29,850 nt of DNA from IMG/VR virus record IMGVR_UViG_3300017714_000099, positions 1-29,850 of that record; one strand, written 5' to 3'. The notes below the pieces were generated by a model. The model worked only from the letters and a program-made list of their open reading frames with translations, was not told where the DNA came from and did no database searches. Positions within the stretch are counted from its first letter, which is position 1. The number at the start of each line of letters is the position of its first letter. Of the stretch, positions 14,753 through 23,056 are shown piece by piece. Made by a program: the position numbers and the translations under genes. This DNA is from a virus.

Positions 14753-16654
14753 ATGCCAAATTGGAAAAAAGTCATTGTTAGCGGCTCGAATGCCGAATTA
14801 AATTCACTTAACGTAGCAAACGCAGTTACTGCGTCTCTATTTAAAGGAAATGGAGCAAACATAGTAGGAGTTATTTCTTCTTCTTATGCTTTAACCGCTT
14901 CTTTTGCCCCTAATACAGGAGTAACTTCTATTATAGCCGGAACTAATGTAAGTATAGATCAATCTACAGGGGATGTTACAATTTCATCTACTGGTGGTGG
15001 AGGAGGTGGAGGTACTTTTCCATTTGATGGAGATGCTGTAATTACAGGTTCTTTACTAGTATCACAATCTTTTGTAGATTTTACAGACTCAACTGGAGTA
15101 TCAGGTTCATTTAGTGGTTCTTTTACAGGAAATGGTAGTGGATTAACCAATTTAGATGTTCCTCAAGTTGCTACTGTAACTGCTTCATTTGCTAATACCA
15201 GTAGTATTACAATAAATCATAATTTAGATACTCAAAATATTATAGTATCTGTATATGATTCTGTAAGAGACCAAATAATACCTCAAACAACAAATTTAGT
15301 TGATAATGATAATGTTAGAGTCGATTTTGCTAATACTAGTTCAGGTTTTGTAGTTGTAGCAAAAGGTGGACATATTGTATCAGGATCTGTATTAGTACCT
15401 CAAATATCTACTGTAGCAGATTCATTTACATCTTCATTATCACATACCACAACCCATAATTTTGATACTAAAAATGTAATTGTATCTGTGTATACAGGTT
15501 CAGATGAAGTAATTATACCTTCTTCTATTACAACAACTACCGTAGATACTGTAACTGTTACTTTCCCTGAGGCAACAACAGGTAGACTTGTTGTAGTTAA
15601 AGCAGGACATATTGTATCAGGTTCGGCTTATAACTCAGATAGATTAAATAATCAATCAGGTTCATATTATTTAGATTATGATAATTTTACAAATATCCCT
15701 GAAGGAATAATATCAAGTTCTAACTTTCCAGATGGAGTAGTAATTACTGGGTCATTACTAGTATCACAATCTGTAGTTGATTTTACAGATGCAACTGCTA
15801 TCTCAGGTTCATCATTTTCTGGTTCTTTCTTTGGAGATGGTACTGGGTTAAGTGGATTAGGATATGGAGATACTAAAAAATTAAATCAAACAGTTCCTGC
15901 AACAACTTGGTCATTCTCTCATAACATGAATGAACAGTTTCCAACTGTTACAGTATATAATGCTTCAAATGATGTAATACAACCTTCAAAAATTGAAGCC
16001 CAAGATGCACAAACTTTAAAACTTTACTTTGGTTCTGCAACTGCTGGTACTGCTGTAGCAGTAGTAGGAGGAACTGCAACAACTCAAGAAGCAGGTTTTA
16101 ATAGAGTATTTACTCAAACCACAGTAGCTACTACTTGGTCATTTGAACATAATTTAGGAAATAGATATCCTCAACTATCAGTATTTGATTCAAATGGAGA
16201 ACTTGTTTCTCCAGGTAGAGTAGAAACAATAGATCAAAATAATTTAAATATATATTTTGATTCGGGACAATCAGGAATAGCTACAGCTACTGTAGGAGGT
16301 ACTTCTTTAACAGCATCATATGCTGAAAGTTTAACAATTAACGGTACTTCTCTAACTACAGGAGAAAATACTGATACAGATACAGGTACAGAAACGGTAA
16401 CGACCGTTTCTACTTTAACTCATGATAGTGCATTTTTTGATTATGTAGTAAATGATGGGACAAATTATAGAGCAGGAACAGTAATGTCAGTATGGGATGG
16501 TTCATCAGTTGAATATAATGACAATTCAACATCAGATATAGGAAATACATCAGGAGTAACAATGTCTGTGGATATATCAGGGACAGATGCTAGATTAAGA
16601 GCAACAGTAACATCAGATAATTGGGATATAAAAACATTTACAAGAGCGCTATAA
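14753..16654 (+). CDS. Tail-fibre protein with four beta-domain repeats (633 aa)
   Basis: I choose the ATG at 14753 (MPNWKKVIVSGS) because it matches the start of the 346-aa protein at 13101. An earlier in-frame ATG at 14684 would add 23 residues without such a match. After a seven-glycine hinge (about residues 81-87) and GSFSGSFTGNGSGLTNL come four related domains of about 70 residues, at roughly 139-211, 219-291, 377-441 and 452-518. Each has an H-N-[LFM] strand, a 'VYD/VFD' strand and a Val-rich end with Gly (for example WSFEHNLGNRYPQLSVFDSN). Such domains are common in phage fibres and probably form trimeric shaft or knob units. The C-terminus has no S74 domain. The stop is 1 nt before fibre A, so both are read from one message. 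Confidence 0.82.
   Translation: MPNWKKVIVSGSNAELNSLNVANAVTASLFKGNGANIVGVISSSYALTASFAPNTGVTSIIAGTNVSIDQSTGDVTISSTGGGGGGGTFPFDGDAVITGSLLVSQSFVDFTDSTGVSGSFSGSFTGNGSGLTNLDVPQVATVTASFANTSSITINHNLDTQNIIVSVYDSVRDQIIPQTTNLVDNDNVRVDFANTSSGFVVVAKGGHIVSGSVLVPQISTVADSFTSSLSHTTTHNFDTKNVIVSVYTGSDEVIIPSSITTTTVDTVTVTFPEATTGRLVVVKAGHIVSGSAYNSDRLNNQSGSYYLDYDNFTNIPEGIISSSNFPDGVVITGSLLVSQSVVDFTDATAISGSSFSGSFFGDGTGLSGLGYGDTKKLNQTVPATTWSFSHNMNEQFPTVTVYNASNDVIQPSKIEAQDAQTLKLYFGSATAGTAVAVVGGTATTQEAGFNRVFTQTTVATTWSFEHNLGNRYPQLSVFDSNGELVSPGRVETIDQNNLNIYFDSGQSGIATATVGGTSLTASYAESLTINGTSLTTGENTDTDTGTETVTTVSTLTHDSAFFDYVVNDGTNYRAGTVMSVWDGSSVEYNDNSTSDIGNTSGVTMSVDISGTDARLRATVTSDNWDIKTFTRAL
16390..16411 (+). other. Intragenic perfect hairpin (9-bp stem, AACG loop)
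   Basis: AGAAACGGT (16390-16398) pairs fully with ACCGTTTCT (16403-16411) around AACG, in the codons for TETVTTVS of the 633-aa fibre gene. It is much more GC-rich than its surroundings. There is no T-run, so it is not a terminator. It may be accidental or may modulate read-through into the fibre array. Confidence 0.4.
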
Positions 16655-16655
16655 C

Positions 16656-19600
16656 ATGAAAATATTTGATCCAAAATTAACGGGTAGTATAGAAATACTT
16701 AATGAGATAACAGGTGATGTTACTATGAGTGCTAATCTTTTAGTAGAAGGCAATTTATCAGGAAACATTACAGGTTCAGCTTCAACAGCTTCATATATAG
16801 AATTATCAAATGTAGACGGAAGTGCTTCTTTAGCAAGTAGAATTTTTGATAATTCCTCCTCTATTGCTTCTCTAGAAGCAGTAAGTGGATCGTACGCAAA
16901 TAGTGCTTCATTCGCTAGCAGCATATCTGCTAACTCGGCTTCAATTGCATCCCTCGAAAAGGTAAGCGGTTCATATGCTAATAGCGCTTCGTTCGCAAGT
17001 AATATATCTGCTAATTCGGCTTCAATAGGATCTTTAAACGCTGTTTCATCATCCTATTTACTAAACACAACAGACACTTTAACTGGAGACTTAACAGTAA
17101 CGGGTAATATTATAGCAACCACTTTAAACGTTCAAGACGTAACAGCTTCTGTTGTTTACTCAAGTGGAAGTAACGTATTTGGGTCAAGTTCAATAGATAC
17201 TCAACAATTTACGGGTTCAATTTTAACAACGGGAAGTATAGAAGTAACAGGCCCAATTACTTCAGGAGCTATAGTATCATCTGCAAGCATTACTGCAGCG
17301 GGTAATTCTAATAGTTTTGGTAATACAACTATAGGAGCATTATCAGCTTCAACAGGAACTTTTTCAGCAAGTGTTACAGCGGCGGGTAATTCTAACAGCC
17401 TTGGTACTACAACTTTTACAGGGAATATTACTTTAACAGGTGGTACAACTAGTGGATTAAACATTACAACTTCTGGAACACAAGATACTATTAAAATAAA
17501 TAGAGCAGCTAATAATGATAATGCAATAACAAAATATCAAACTGCAAGTGCTGATAAATGGATAGTAGGTTTACGAAATACGGGAGATGACAATTTTAGA
17601 TTTTATTCTTATGGTACTTCAAGTGATGTTTTAACTATTAATCAAGCAGATGGAAACTCAACTTTTGCAGGTATGATAACTGTTAATGGTGGTGGTATTG
17701 ATATTGATAATGATGATGATGTAAGATTAAGATTTGATAATGCAGGAACCTTTAAAGCAGGTTTACAAGTTGTAACTACAACAGGAGATATGATAGCAGG
17801 AAGTGCTGTTAATGATTTTGCTATACGTTCTCAAGGTAATATGCTTTTTGCAAGTGGTGGTAATACAGAAAGATTAAAATTAGATACATCAGGAAATGCA
17901 ACTTTTGTAGGAGATGTAACTGTACATAATTCCTCAGCAGGATATTCTGTAATTTCAGGAGATGGAAATGGTGCAATTTACTCTTCAAATGGCGATGTTC
18001 AATTTTTTACTAATAACTCGGCATATGCAATTAATTTTTATGCAGCAAATAAAGGGGATAAATTATTGACTATTGCTAATAATGGAGATACTATGATTGG
18101 CAATACTGTTGTTAATCCTGCAAGTGGATTTGCAAGTCAAAAAGGTTTTGGATATGATGGAGGTACAGGGCAAACACAAATTGCAACAACTGATAATGCT
18201 TCTACTTTAGTTTTAGGTAGAAATAATGCAACAGATGGAAGTATAATTGATTTAAGAAAAGAAAGTGGTGTAATTGGAACATTTGGAAGTAATACAACAG
18301 GTGGGGAACCATTATTAGATATTTCAGCAAATGCTACTAATGGAAATATGAGATTTGTAACTGCAGGGTCAGAAGCTTTGCGTATAGACAGTTCACAAAA
18401 TGTAAGAACTTATGCAAAATTAGGAATTAGAGTAGATGGAGATGCTATTTCTTGGAGAGGAACTGCTCAAATACCAGCAGTAATAAATCTTGCAGGAAAT
18501 GGTGCATTATTTACAAGACCTGACCAAACTTTTTTAAGTCAGAATTTTTATTATGATGCTAGTGATATTGGTGCAGTAATAGATGCAGGGCAAGGAGCTA
18601 TTGTGCAATGTAATGCAGGAGAAATTATATTTTCTGGAACTTCAACAGGTGCAAGTAGTAATGCACAAATTAGCATTATAGAGAGGATGCGTGTTACAAG
18701 TGGTGGGGATATAACAATATCAGGTGGAGATATATTTTTAAATAGTGGAACAAATTATAATGACAAAGGTGTTGTTTATTTATCTAATGAAAGAACCGCT
18801 ATAATTTCTGATATTGTAGATGGTACTGCTAATGGAGATACAAGTTTAGATTTTCAAACAAGAAAAGGTGGAACGAGAGCGTCCGCTATGTTTATCAATG
18901 AGTTTAGAAATGTAATGATAGGTACTACAACTCAAGCACCATCTGCTCAATTAACAATAGCATTAGAAGATAGCGTTGGTGGTAGATTATCATTAAGTAA
19001 TTTGAGAACTGCTTTATTTGATGGAGATGAATTTGGTAGATTATCATTTGTTAGTAATGATACAACTCAAACAGGAGATAGAGCAAGAATTTCAGCAGTA
19101 TGTAAAGATACAGGTGCAGCAACAGATTTAGTTTTTTATACAGGAAATACATCTGCATCAGTAGCAGATAGAATGCGTATTACAAGTGGGGGGAATATAG
19201 ATATTTCTAATGCTACAACAGGAAATGCAGGAACAAGAATATGGGGAGGTTCTGATGGGGGTATTATATATATGTACAGACCTGCAAATGGTGGAACAAA
19301 TGTATTAAGATTTTATGTAGGAACAACTTTAGTAGGAGATATAAGTACAACTAATACTGCTACTACTTATAATTCTGCTTCTGATTATAGATTAAAAGAA
19401 GATTTACAAGATTTTGCAGGTTTAGATATGGTTTCTAAAATACCTGTATATGACTTTAAATGGAAATCAGATGAAAGCAGAAGTTATGGAGTTATGGCTC
19501 ACGAACTACAAGAAGTTTTACCACAAGCTGTAAATGGAAAAAAAGATGCAGAAGAAATGCAGTCAGTTGATTATTCTAAAATTGTTCCTTTGTTAGTTAA

Positions 19601-19670
19601 GTCAATACAAGAACTAAAATCAGATAATGATAGCTTAAAAGCTAGGATAGAAACATTAGAAAATAATTAA
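16656..19670 (+). CDS. Fibre paralogue A: adaptor plus ectodomain plus S74 chaperone (1004 aa)
   Basis: MKIFDPKLTGSIEIL leads into the shared adaptor (residues 45-189) with two 27-residue units (77-103, 104-130). A long beta-rich ectodomain with many 'NxTFAG' and 'ADRMRITSGG' strands follows. The last 96 residues are a Peptidase_S74 intramolecular chaperone. It begins SDYRLKED with Ser909 and Lys914 at the spacing of the Ser-Lys dyad of the endosialidase chaperones, and ends in a coiled coil (VKSIQELKSDNDSLKARIE). In that family the chaperone trimerises the fibre and then cuts itself off before the Ser. The gene starts 1 nt after the preceding stop and has no promoter motif of its own. Receptor binding is inferred; the ligand is unknown. 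Confidence 0.85.
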   Translation: MKIFDPKLTGSIEILNEITGDVTMSANLLVEGNLSGNITGSASTASYIELSNVDGSASLASRIFDNSSSIASLEAVSGSYANSASFASSISANSASIASLEKVSGSYANSASFASNISANSASIGSLNAVSSSYLLNTTDTLTGDLTVTGNIIATTLNVQDVTASVVYSSGSNVFGSSSIDTQQFTGSILTTGSIEVTGPITSGAIVSSASITAAGNSNSFGNTTIGALSASTGTFSASVTAAGNSNSLGTTTFTGNITLTGGTTSGLNITTSGTQDTIKINRAANNDNAITKYQTASADKWIVGLRNTGDDNFRFYSYGTSSDVLTINQADGNSTFAGMITVNGGGIDIDNDDDVRLRFDNAGTFKAGLQVVTTTGDMIAGSAVNDFAIRSQGNMLFASGGNTERLKLDTSGNATFVGDVTVHNSSAGYSVISGDGNGAIYSSNGDVQFFTNNSAYAINFYAANKGDKLLTIANNGDTMIGNTVVNPASGFASQKGFGYDGGTGQTQIATTDNASTLVLGRNNATDGSIIDLRKESGVIGTFGSNTTGGEPLLDISANATNGNMRFVTAGSEALRIDSSQNVRTYAKLGIRVDGDAISWRGTAQIPAVINLAGNGALFTRPDQTFLSQNFYYDASDIGAVIDAGQGAIVQCNAGEIIFSGTSTGASSNAQISIIERMRVTSGGDITISGGDIFLNSGTNYNDKGVVYLSNERTAIISDIVDGTANGDTSLDFQTRKGGTRASAMFINEFRNVMIGTTTQAPSAQLTIALEDSVGGRLSLSNLRTALFDGDEFGRLSFVSNDTTQTGDRARISAVCKDTGAATDLVFYTGNTSASVADRMRITSGGNIDISNATTGNAGTRIWGGSDGGIIYMYRPANGGTNVLRFYVGTTLVGDISTTNTATTYNSASDYRLKEDLQDFAGLDMVSKIPVYDFKWKSDESRSYGVMAHELQEVLPQAVNGKKDAEEMQSVDYSKIVPLLVKSIQELKSDNDSLKARIETLENN
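16788..17222 (+). repeat. Shared fibre adaptor module, copy A
   Basis: Encodes ASYIELSNVDGSASLASRIF, then two 27-residue units, then SSSYLLNTTDTLTGDLTVTG through to TQQFTGSI. The same module is present in B (19822-20337), C (23192-23545) and D (26429-26863), and in E from 29537 without its first 20 residues. The protein is nearly invariant; the DNA differs mostly at third positions. Confidence 0.9.
16884..17045 (+). repeat. 81-bp unit, two copies in fibre A
   Basis: Units at 16884-16964 and 16965-17045, each 27 codons starting SGSYANSASFAS and ending SLExV or SLNAV. In the first 12 residues the two copies encode the same peptide, yet nine of the twelve codons differ. The Ser/Ala-rich unit with spaced Ile, Leu, Val, Tyr and Phe may form a trimeric helix. 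Confidence 0.9.
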
Positions 19671-19680
19671 TATTTAAAAA

Positions 19681-19690
19681 ATATTTATAA
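19681..19690 (+). promoter_or_regulatory. Candidate late-promoter motif before fibre B
   Basis: Exact ATATTTATAA in the 34-nt gap between A and B, ending 14 nt before the ATG at 19705, with TATAATAAA on the plus strand. It would give fibre B and the two following small genes their own promoter. Confidence 0.5.
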
Positions 19691-19704
19691 TAAAAATATA
19701 ATAT

Positions 19705-22545
19705 ATGAAAATTTTTGATCCCGTAGGATTTAGTTCAAAATTAACAGGTTCCTTTTCTGGTTCTTTTACAGGAGATGGTTCAAGTTTAACAGGAACTATT
19801 TCTTCTTCAATAGCAACAACGGCATCTTATATAAAATTATCAAATGTAGATGGAAGTGCTTCTTTAGCAAGTAGAATTTTTACTAATTCTTCTTCAATTG
19901 GATCTTTAAATGCTGCAAGTGGATCCTATGCTAATAGTGCTTCATTCGCTAGTGATATATCTACTAATTCTGCTTCAATAGCATCTTTAGAAACAGTAAG
20001 TGGATCTTATGCTAATAGTGCCTCGTTTGCAAGTGACATATCTACAAATTCGGCTTCAATAGCATCTTTAGAAACAGTAAGTGGATCTTATGCTAATAGT
20101 GCTTCATTTGCAAGTAGTATATCTGCTAATTCTTCTTCAATAGGATCTTTAAACGCTGTTTCATCCTCTTATCTTTTAAATACAACAGACACTTTAACCG
20201 GTGATTTAACTGTAACAGGCAACATAATAGCAACTACTCTAAACGTACAAGACGTAACAGCTTCGGTTGTTTATTCAAGTGGTTCCAATATATTCGGATC
20301 TAGTTCAATAGATACTCAACAATTTACGGGTTCAATAAAAGTAAGTGGTAGTGTTGATTTACAGGCTGGAGACGCAATTTTTGCTGGTAGTGTTACTGCA
20401 AATTCTTTAACAGTAGATGATATAACCATCGATGGTAGCACTATATCAGACAGTAGCGCTTTAACAATAAGTAGTGGTGATGATATTACAATAGATGCCG
20501 ACTCTGATATTAACTTAGATGCTAATGGTGCAGATATAAGATTTAAAGATAACGGAACTGCTTTTGTTGAATTTAATTCATCTACTGGAACAGCTTTTGC
20601 AGGAACAATTTCTACTGTAGGAGCATCTACTTTTAATTTGGGAGAAGGTGTTTTTACAAAAGCAGTTAATACAAGTAATGCAATTGCAAGTTCAAATGTT
20701 TGGGGTTATGGTTTATATGAAGGTGCAAGTAGAATAGGAGAATTTAGTATGGTTAGAGATGGGAGTTCTTCTGTATATGTTGGAACTTCTTTTGCAGGTC
20801 AAAAATTAATATTAGGAACTGCTGCTAAAGTTACTGCATTAACAATAGATGCATCACAAAACTCAACTTTTGCAGGTGAAGTTACTTTATCAACAGAAAC
20901 CCAATATTTAAACTTTAAAAAAGCATCTACAGCCGATATACTTTCAACAATAGTTTCAGAAACAGATGCAGGAACTGGTGGTAAATTAAGGTTTTTAACA
21001 AAAAGAAATGGAGATACTCAAGTTAATGCTTTAATTCTTGACGATAATCAAAACGCAACTTTTTCAGGAAATGTAGGAATAGGAGCAACAGGATTATATT
21101 CAACAGACAGGGCATTAAATTTACCAGGAAAAGGAATATCTTTTAAAAATGATGTTAATGGTTCTAATAATAATTGGAGTTACATTTACAATACTGATAC
21201 AGGAAGTGCTTCTAATTTAGTTTTTGCAACAGGTGCTTCTTTAACTGCTTTAACTTTATCACATAGTGGAACAGCAACTTTTGCAGAAGATGTAGAAATA
21301 AGAAGTGGAAATAAACTTATTTTACAAAGACCAAATAATGGGGTGGCAACTGAAATATCTACTGATTCTACAGGTGCTATGATATTAAATAGTATAAATG
21401 TTGAGGGATTCTTTTTTAATAATGCAGGAACAACCGCTTTTAAACTTGACCCAACTAACGCAACTTTTGTAGGAAATGTAACAACAGGCCCCACAATATC
21501 TTTAACATCAGATAATGATACAGGATATACAAATTCAAGAGTAATTTTAAATGCTACTGAATCAACATCAAGGGGAGCAGGGATATTTTGTTTTAATTCT
21601 GCTGATGACATAGAATGGTATTCAGGATTAGGTTATGCTACAAATGATTTTATAATATCTTATAAATCTACAACATCTCATACTGATGAAACTGCAGACC
21701 AATCACTTGCTAAATTTAAAATAACTACTTTAGGAAGCGCAACTTTTAACGGAACAGGTGGTACTACTAACGTAACAGTATATGATGGCTCTGGTAATTC
21801 AGAGGTAGGATTAAAACTGCAAGGTGATGCTGCAACTTGGACTTTACAAAATTGGGGAAGTGGTGGAGATAAGTTAAGAGTTTTAAACAACGCTGGATCG
21901 TCTATGCAAGTTTGGGAAGATGACGGATCCGTAATATTTGGGGGTACTGATATAAATGGTTCTTATGGTGCAAGCAATACAATATTAGCAGTACAAGGTT
22001 CAACATCAGGTGGTGAAGGTATTATACAAATAACAGGTAAAGGAAATAACGCAACAGATAATGTTGGTAAAATTGATTTCCATAGTTACTCTGAAGCAGA
22101 TCCAATGTGTTCTATTAGGTCAATTAGAGGGTCAGCAGATGATCAGGGCGAGTTACAATTACTCACCAATAGTGGGGGAACTATACAAGAGAGATTAACT
22201 ATTTCTAAAGATGGACTTGTTTTTATAAATAAAGATGGTTTTGCTGATGGTGGACTTATTACTGGTTTTAGAACTGCTATTTCTGTTGGACAAAGTGCAG
22301 TTGCTATTGGAAAAGTTGCTACTTATGGTGGATTAGCTATGGTTTGGATGAATTATGCAGGTAATATTGGTTATGATTTAGTTTCTTATTCACTTTCACA
22401 AGTTACTGTATTATCTTCTCAAGCAATATCAGGTGGAACTTCATCAAGAACTTACACATCAGTTTCAGGAGTTTTAAAATTAACAATGGGTGGGTCAGAT
22501 ACTTATAGTGTATATGCAACCGAAATCAGAACAGCGAATACTTAA
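19705..22545 (+). CDS. Fibre paralogue B: adaptor plus ectodomain, no S74 domain (946 aa)
   Basis: It begins MKIFDP like A, then a spacer LTGSFSGSFTGDGSSLTG and the shared adaptor (residues 40-211) with three 27-residue units. Beyond the junction the ectodomain resembles C for about 14 residues (IKVSGSVDLQAGDA) and then goes its own way, with 'VGIGATG' and 'NxTFxG' strands. The C-terminus (about residues 846-946) lacks the SDxRxK motif and the coiled coil of A, C and D. It is instead a Ser/Thr/Tyr-rich beta domain (SYSLSQVTVLSSQAISGG...). Folding may therefore need a separate chaperone; the two small genes directly after it are candidates. The role as an alternative receptor-binding fibre is inferred. 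Confidence 0.83.
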   Translation: MKIFDPVGFSSKLTGSFSGSFTGDGSSLTGTISSSIATTASYIKLSNVDGSASLASRIFTNSSSIGSLNAASGSYANSASFASDISTNSASIASLETVSGSYANSASFASDISTNSASIASLETVSGSYANSASFASSISANSSSIGSLNAVSSSYLLNTTDTLTGDLTVTGNIIATTLNVQDVTASVVYSSGSNIFGSSSIDTQQFTGSIKVSGSVDLQAGDAIFAGSVTANSLTVDDITIDGSTISDSSALTISSGDDITIDADSDINLDANGADIRFKDNGTAFVEFNSSTGTAFAGTISTVGASTFNLGEGVFTKAVNTSNAIASSNVWGYGLYEGASRIGEFSMVRDGSSSVYVGTSFAGQKLILGTAAKVTALTIDASQNSTFAGEVTLSTETQYLNFKKASTADILSTIVSETDAGTGGKLRFLTKRNGDTQVNALILDDNQNATFSGNVGIGATGLYSTDRALNLPGKGISFKNDVNGSNNNWSYIYNTDTGSASNLVFATGASLTALTLSHSGTATFAEDVEIRSGNKLILQRPNNGVATEISTDSTGAMILNSINVEGFFFNNAGTTAFKLDPTNATFVGNVTTGPTISLTSDNDTGYTNSRVILNATESTSRGAGIFCFNSADDIEWYSGLGYATNDFIISYKSTTSHTDETADQSLAKFKITTLGSATFNGTGGTTNVTVYDGSGNSEVGLKLQGDAATWTLQNWGSGGDKLRVLNNAGSSMQVWEDDGSVIFGGTDINGSYGASNTILAVQGSTSGGEGIIQITGKGNNATDNVGKIDFHSYSEADPMCSIRSIRGSADDQGELQLLTNSGGTIQERLTISKDGLVFINKDGFADGGLITGFRTAISVGQSAVAIGKVATYGGLAMVWMNYAGNIGYDLVSYSLSQVTVLSSQAISGGTSSRTYTSVSGVLKLTMGGSDTYSVYATEIRTANT
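19822..20337 (+). repeat. Shared fibre adaptor module, copy B
   Basis: Same protein module as in A, C and D but with three 27-residue units and SNIFGSSS instead of SNVFGSSS. Its last part is identical at DNA level to copy C for 79 bp, across the junction to the ectodomain. Confidence 0.9.
19918..20160 (+). repeat. 81-bp unit, three tandem copies in fibre B
   Basis: Units at 19918-19998, 19999-20079 and 20080-20160 encoding SGSYANSASFAS-type 27-residue repeats. The first two encode the same peptide (DISTNSASIASLETV in their second halves) with scattered synonymous changes. Confidence 0.9.
20299..20377 (+). repeat. 79-bp perfect repeat shared with fibre C (copy in B)
   Basis: Identical base for base with 23507-23585. 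It spans the end of the adaptor (GSSSIDTQQFTGSI) and the first ectodomain residues (KVSGSVDLQAGDA). Flanks on both sides differ immediately. Confidence 0.88.
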
Positions 22546-22556
22546 AATTAAAAATT

Positions 22557-22820
22557 ATGAATATAAAATGGAAAGCTAAAATATGTTCTGGAATGGATGT
22601 AGTTGAAAAAATAAACTTTATTAAAGAAGGTATAGATTCAGATGGTAAAAAATATACAGCAAATTCTGTATATGTACCATCAGCAGATGATCAATATAAA
22701 ACCAGAGAAGAATGGCTACAATCTGAAATAGATGAAATAGCAGATAAACTATCAAATGATTTAGATGAGTCTATAATTGCTCAAAGTAAATTTAAAATAG
22801 AAGAAACGATTAAAAAATAA
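22557..22820 (+). CDS. Small acidic protein following fibre B (87 aa)
   Basis: The 87-aa product (MNIKWKAKICSGMDVVEKIN...) has a predicted beta N-terminal half (IKEGIDSDGKKYTANSVYVP) and a helical, acidic C-terminal half (REEWLQSEIDEIADKLSNDL). No family is recognised. It starts 11 nt after the stop of fibre B with an A-rich leader. Since B alone among the complete paralogues lacks a built-in S74 chaperone, this gene and the next could act in its assembly, as separate assembly proteins do for some other phage fibres. That link is positional only. Confidence 0.65.
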   Translation: MNIKWKAKICSGMDVVEKINFIKEGIDSDGKKYTANSVYVPSADDQYKTREEWLQSEIDEIADKLSNDLDESIIAQSKFKIEETIKK

Positions 22821-22829
22821 ATAAATAAA

Positions 22830-23003
22830 ATGGCATATTTAATTTTAAAACAATTCGATCCTTTAAGTATTCATGTTTGGGTAGAAAAATTGTCAGATAG
22901 TGATCCTAGATATATTTATGATACTTTACCTGAAGCAGAAGCTAAAAAATTAGAATTAGAAAACGATGATCCTTCTCGTGAATATAAAATAGAAGAGGTT
23001 TAG
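22830..23003 (+). CDS. Very small protein following fibre B (57 aa)
   Basis: The ATG at 22830 opens a 57-codon frame ending with TAG at 23001. The product is MAYLILKQFDPLSIHVWVEK and then an acidic helical part rich in Glu and Asp, ending REYKIEEV. The start is 9 nt after the preceding stop and is preceded by AATAAATAAA, like the other starts in this window. Codon use is typical of neighbouring genes, and the space is otherwise empty up to a promoter motif at 23007. There is no recognised family. With the 87-aa gene it forms a cluster tied to fibre B. Confidence 0.65.
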   Translation: MAYLILKQFDPLSIHVWVEKLSDSDPRYIYDTLPEAEAKKLELENDDPSREYKIEEV

Positions 23004-23006
23004 TAC

Positions 23007-23016
23007 ATATTTATAA
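23007..23016 (+). promoter_or_regulatory. Candidate late-promoter motif before fibre C
   Basis: Exact ATATTTATAA followed by TAAA, 40 nt before the ATG at 23057. A six-C tract (23023-23028) lies 6 nt downstream of the motif, and AAAAAAGGAC near 23041-23050 is the nearest thing to a Shine-Dalgarno element in the window. Confidence 0.5.
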
Positions 23017-23056
23017 TAAATTCCCCCCTTTTGGACAGTGAAAAAAGGACAAAAAT

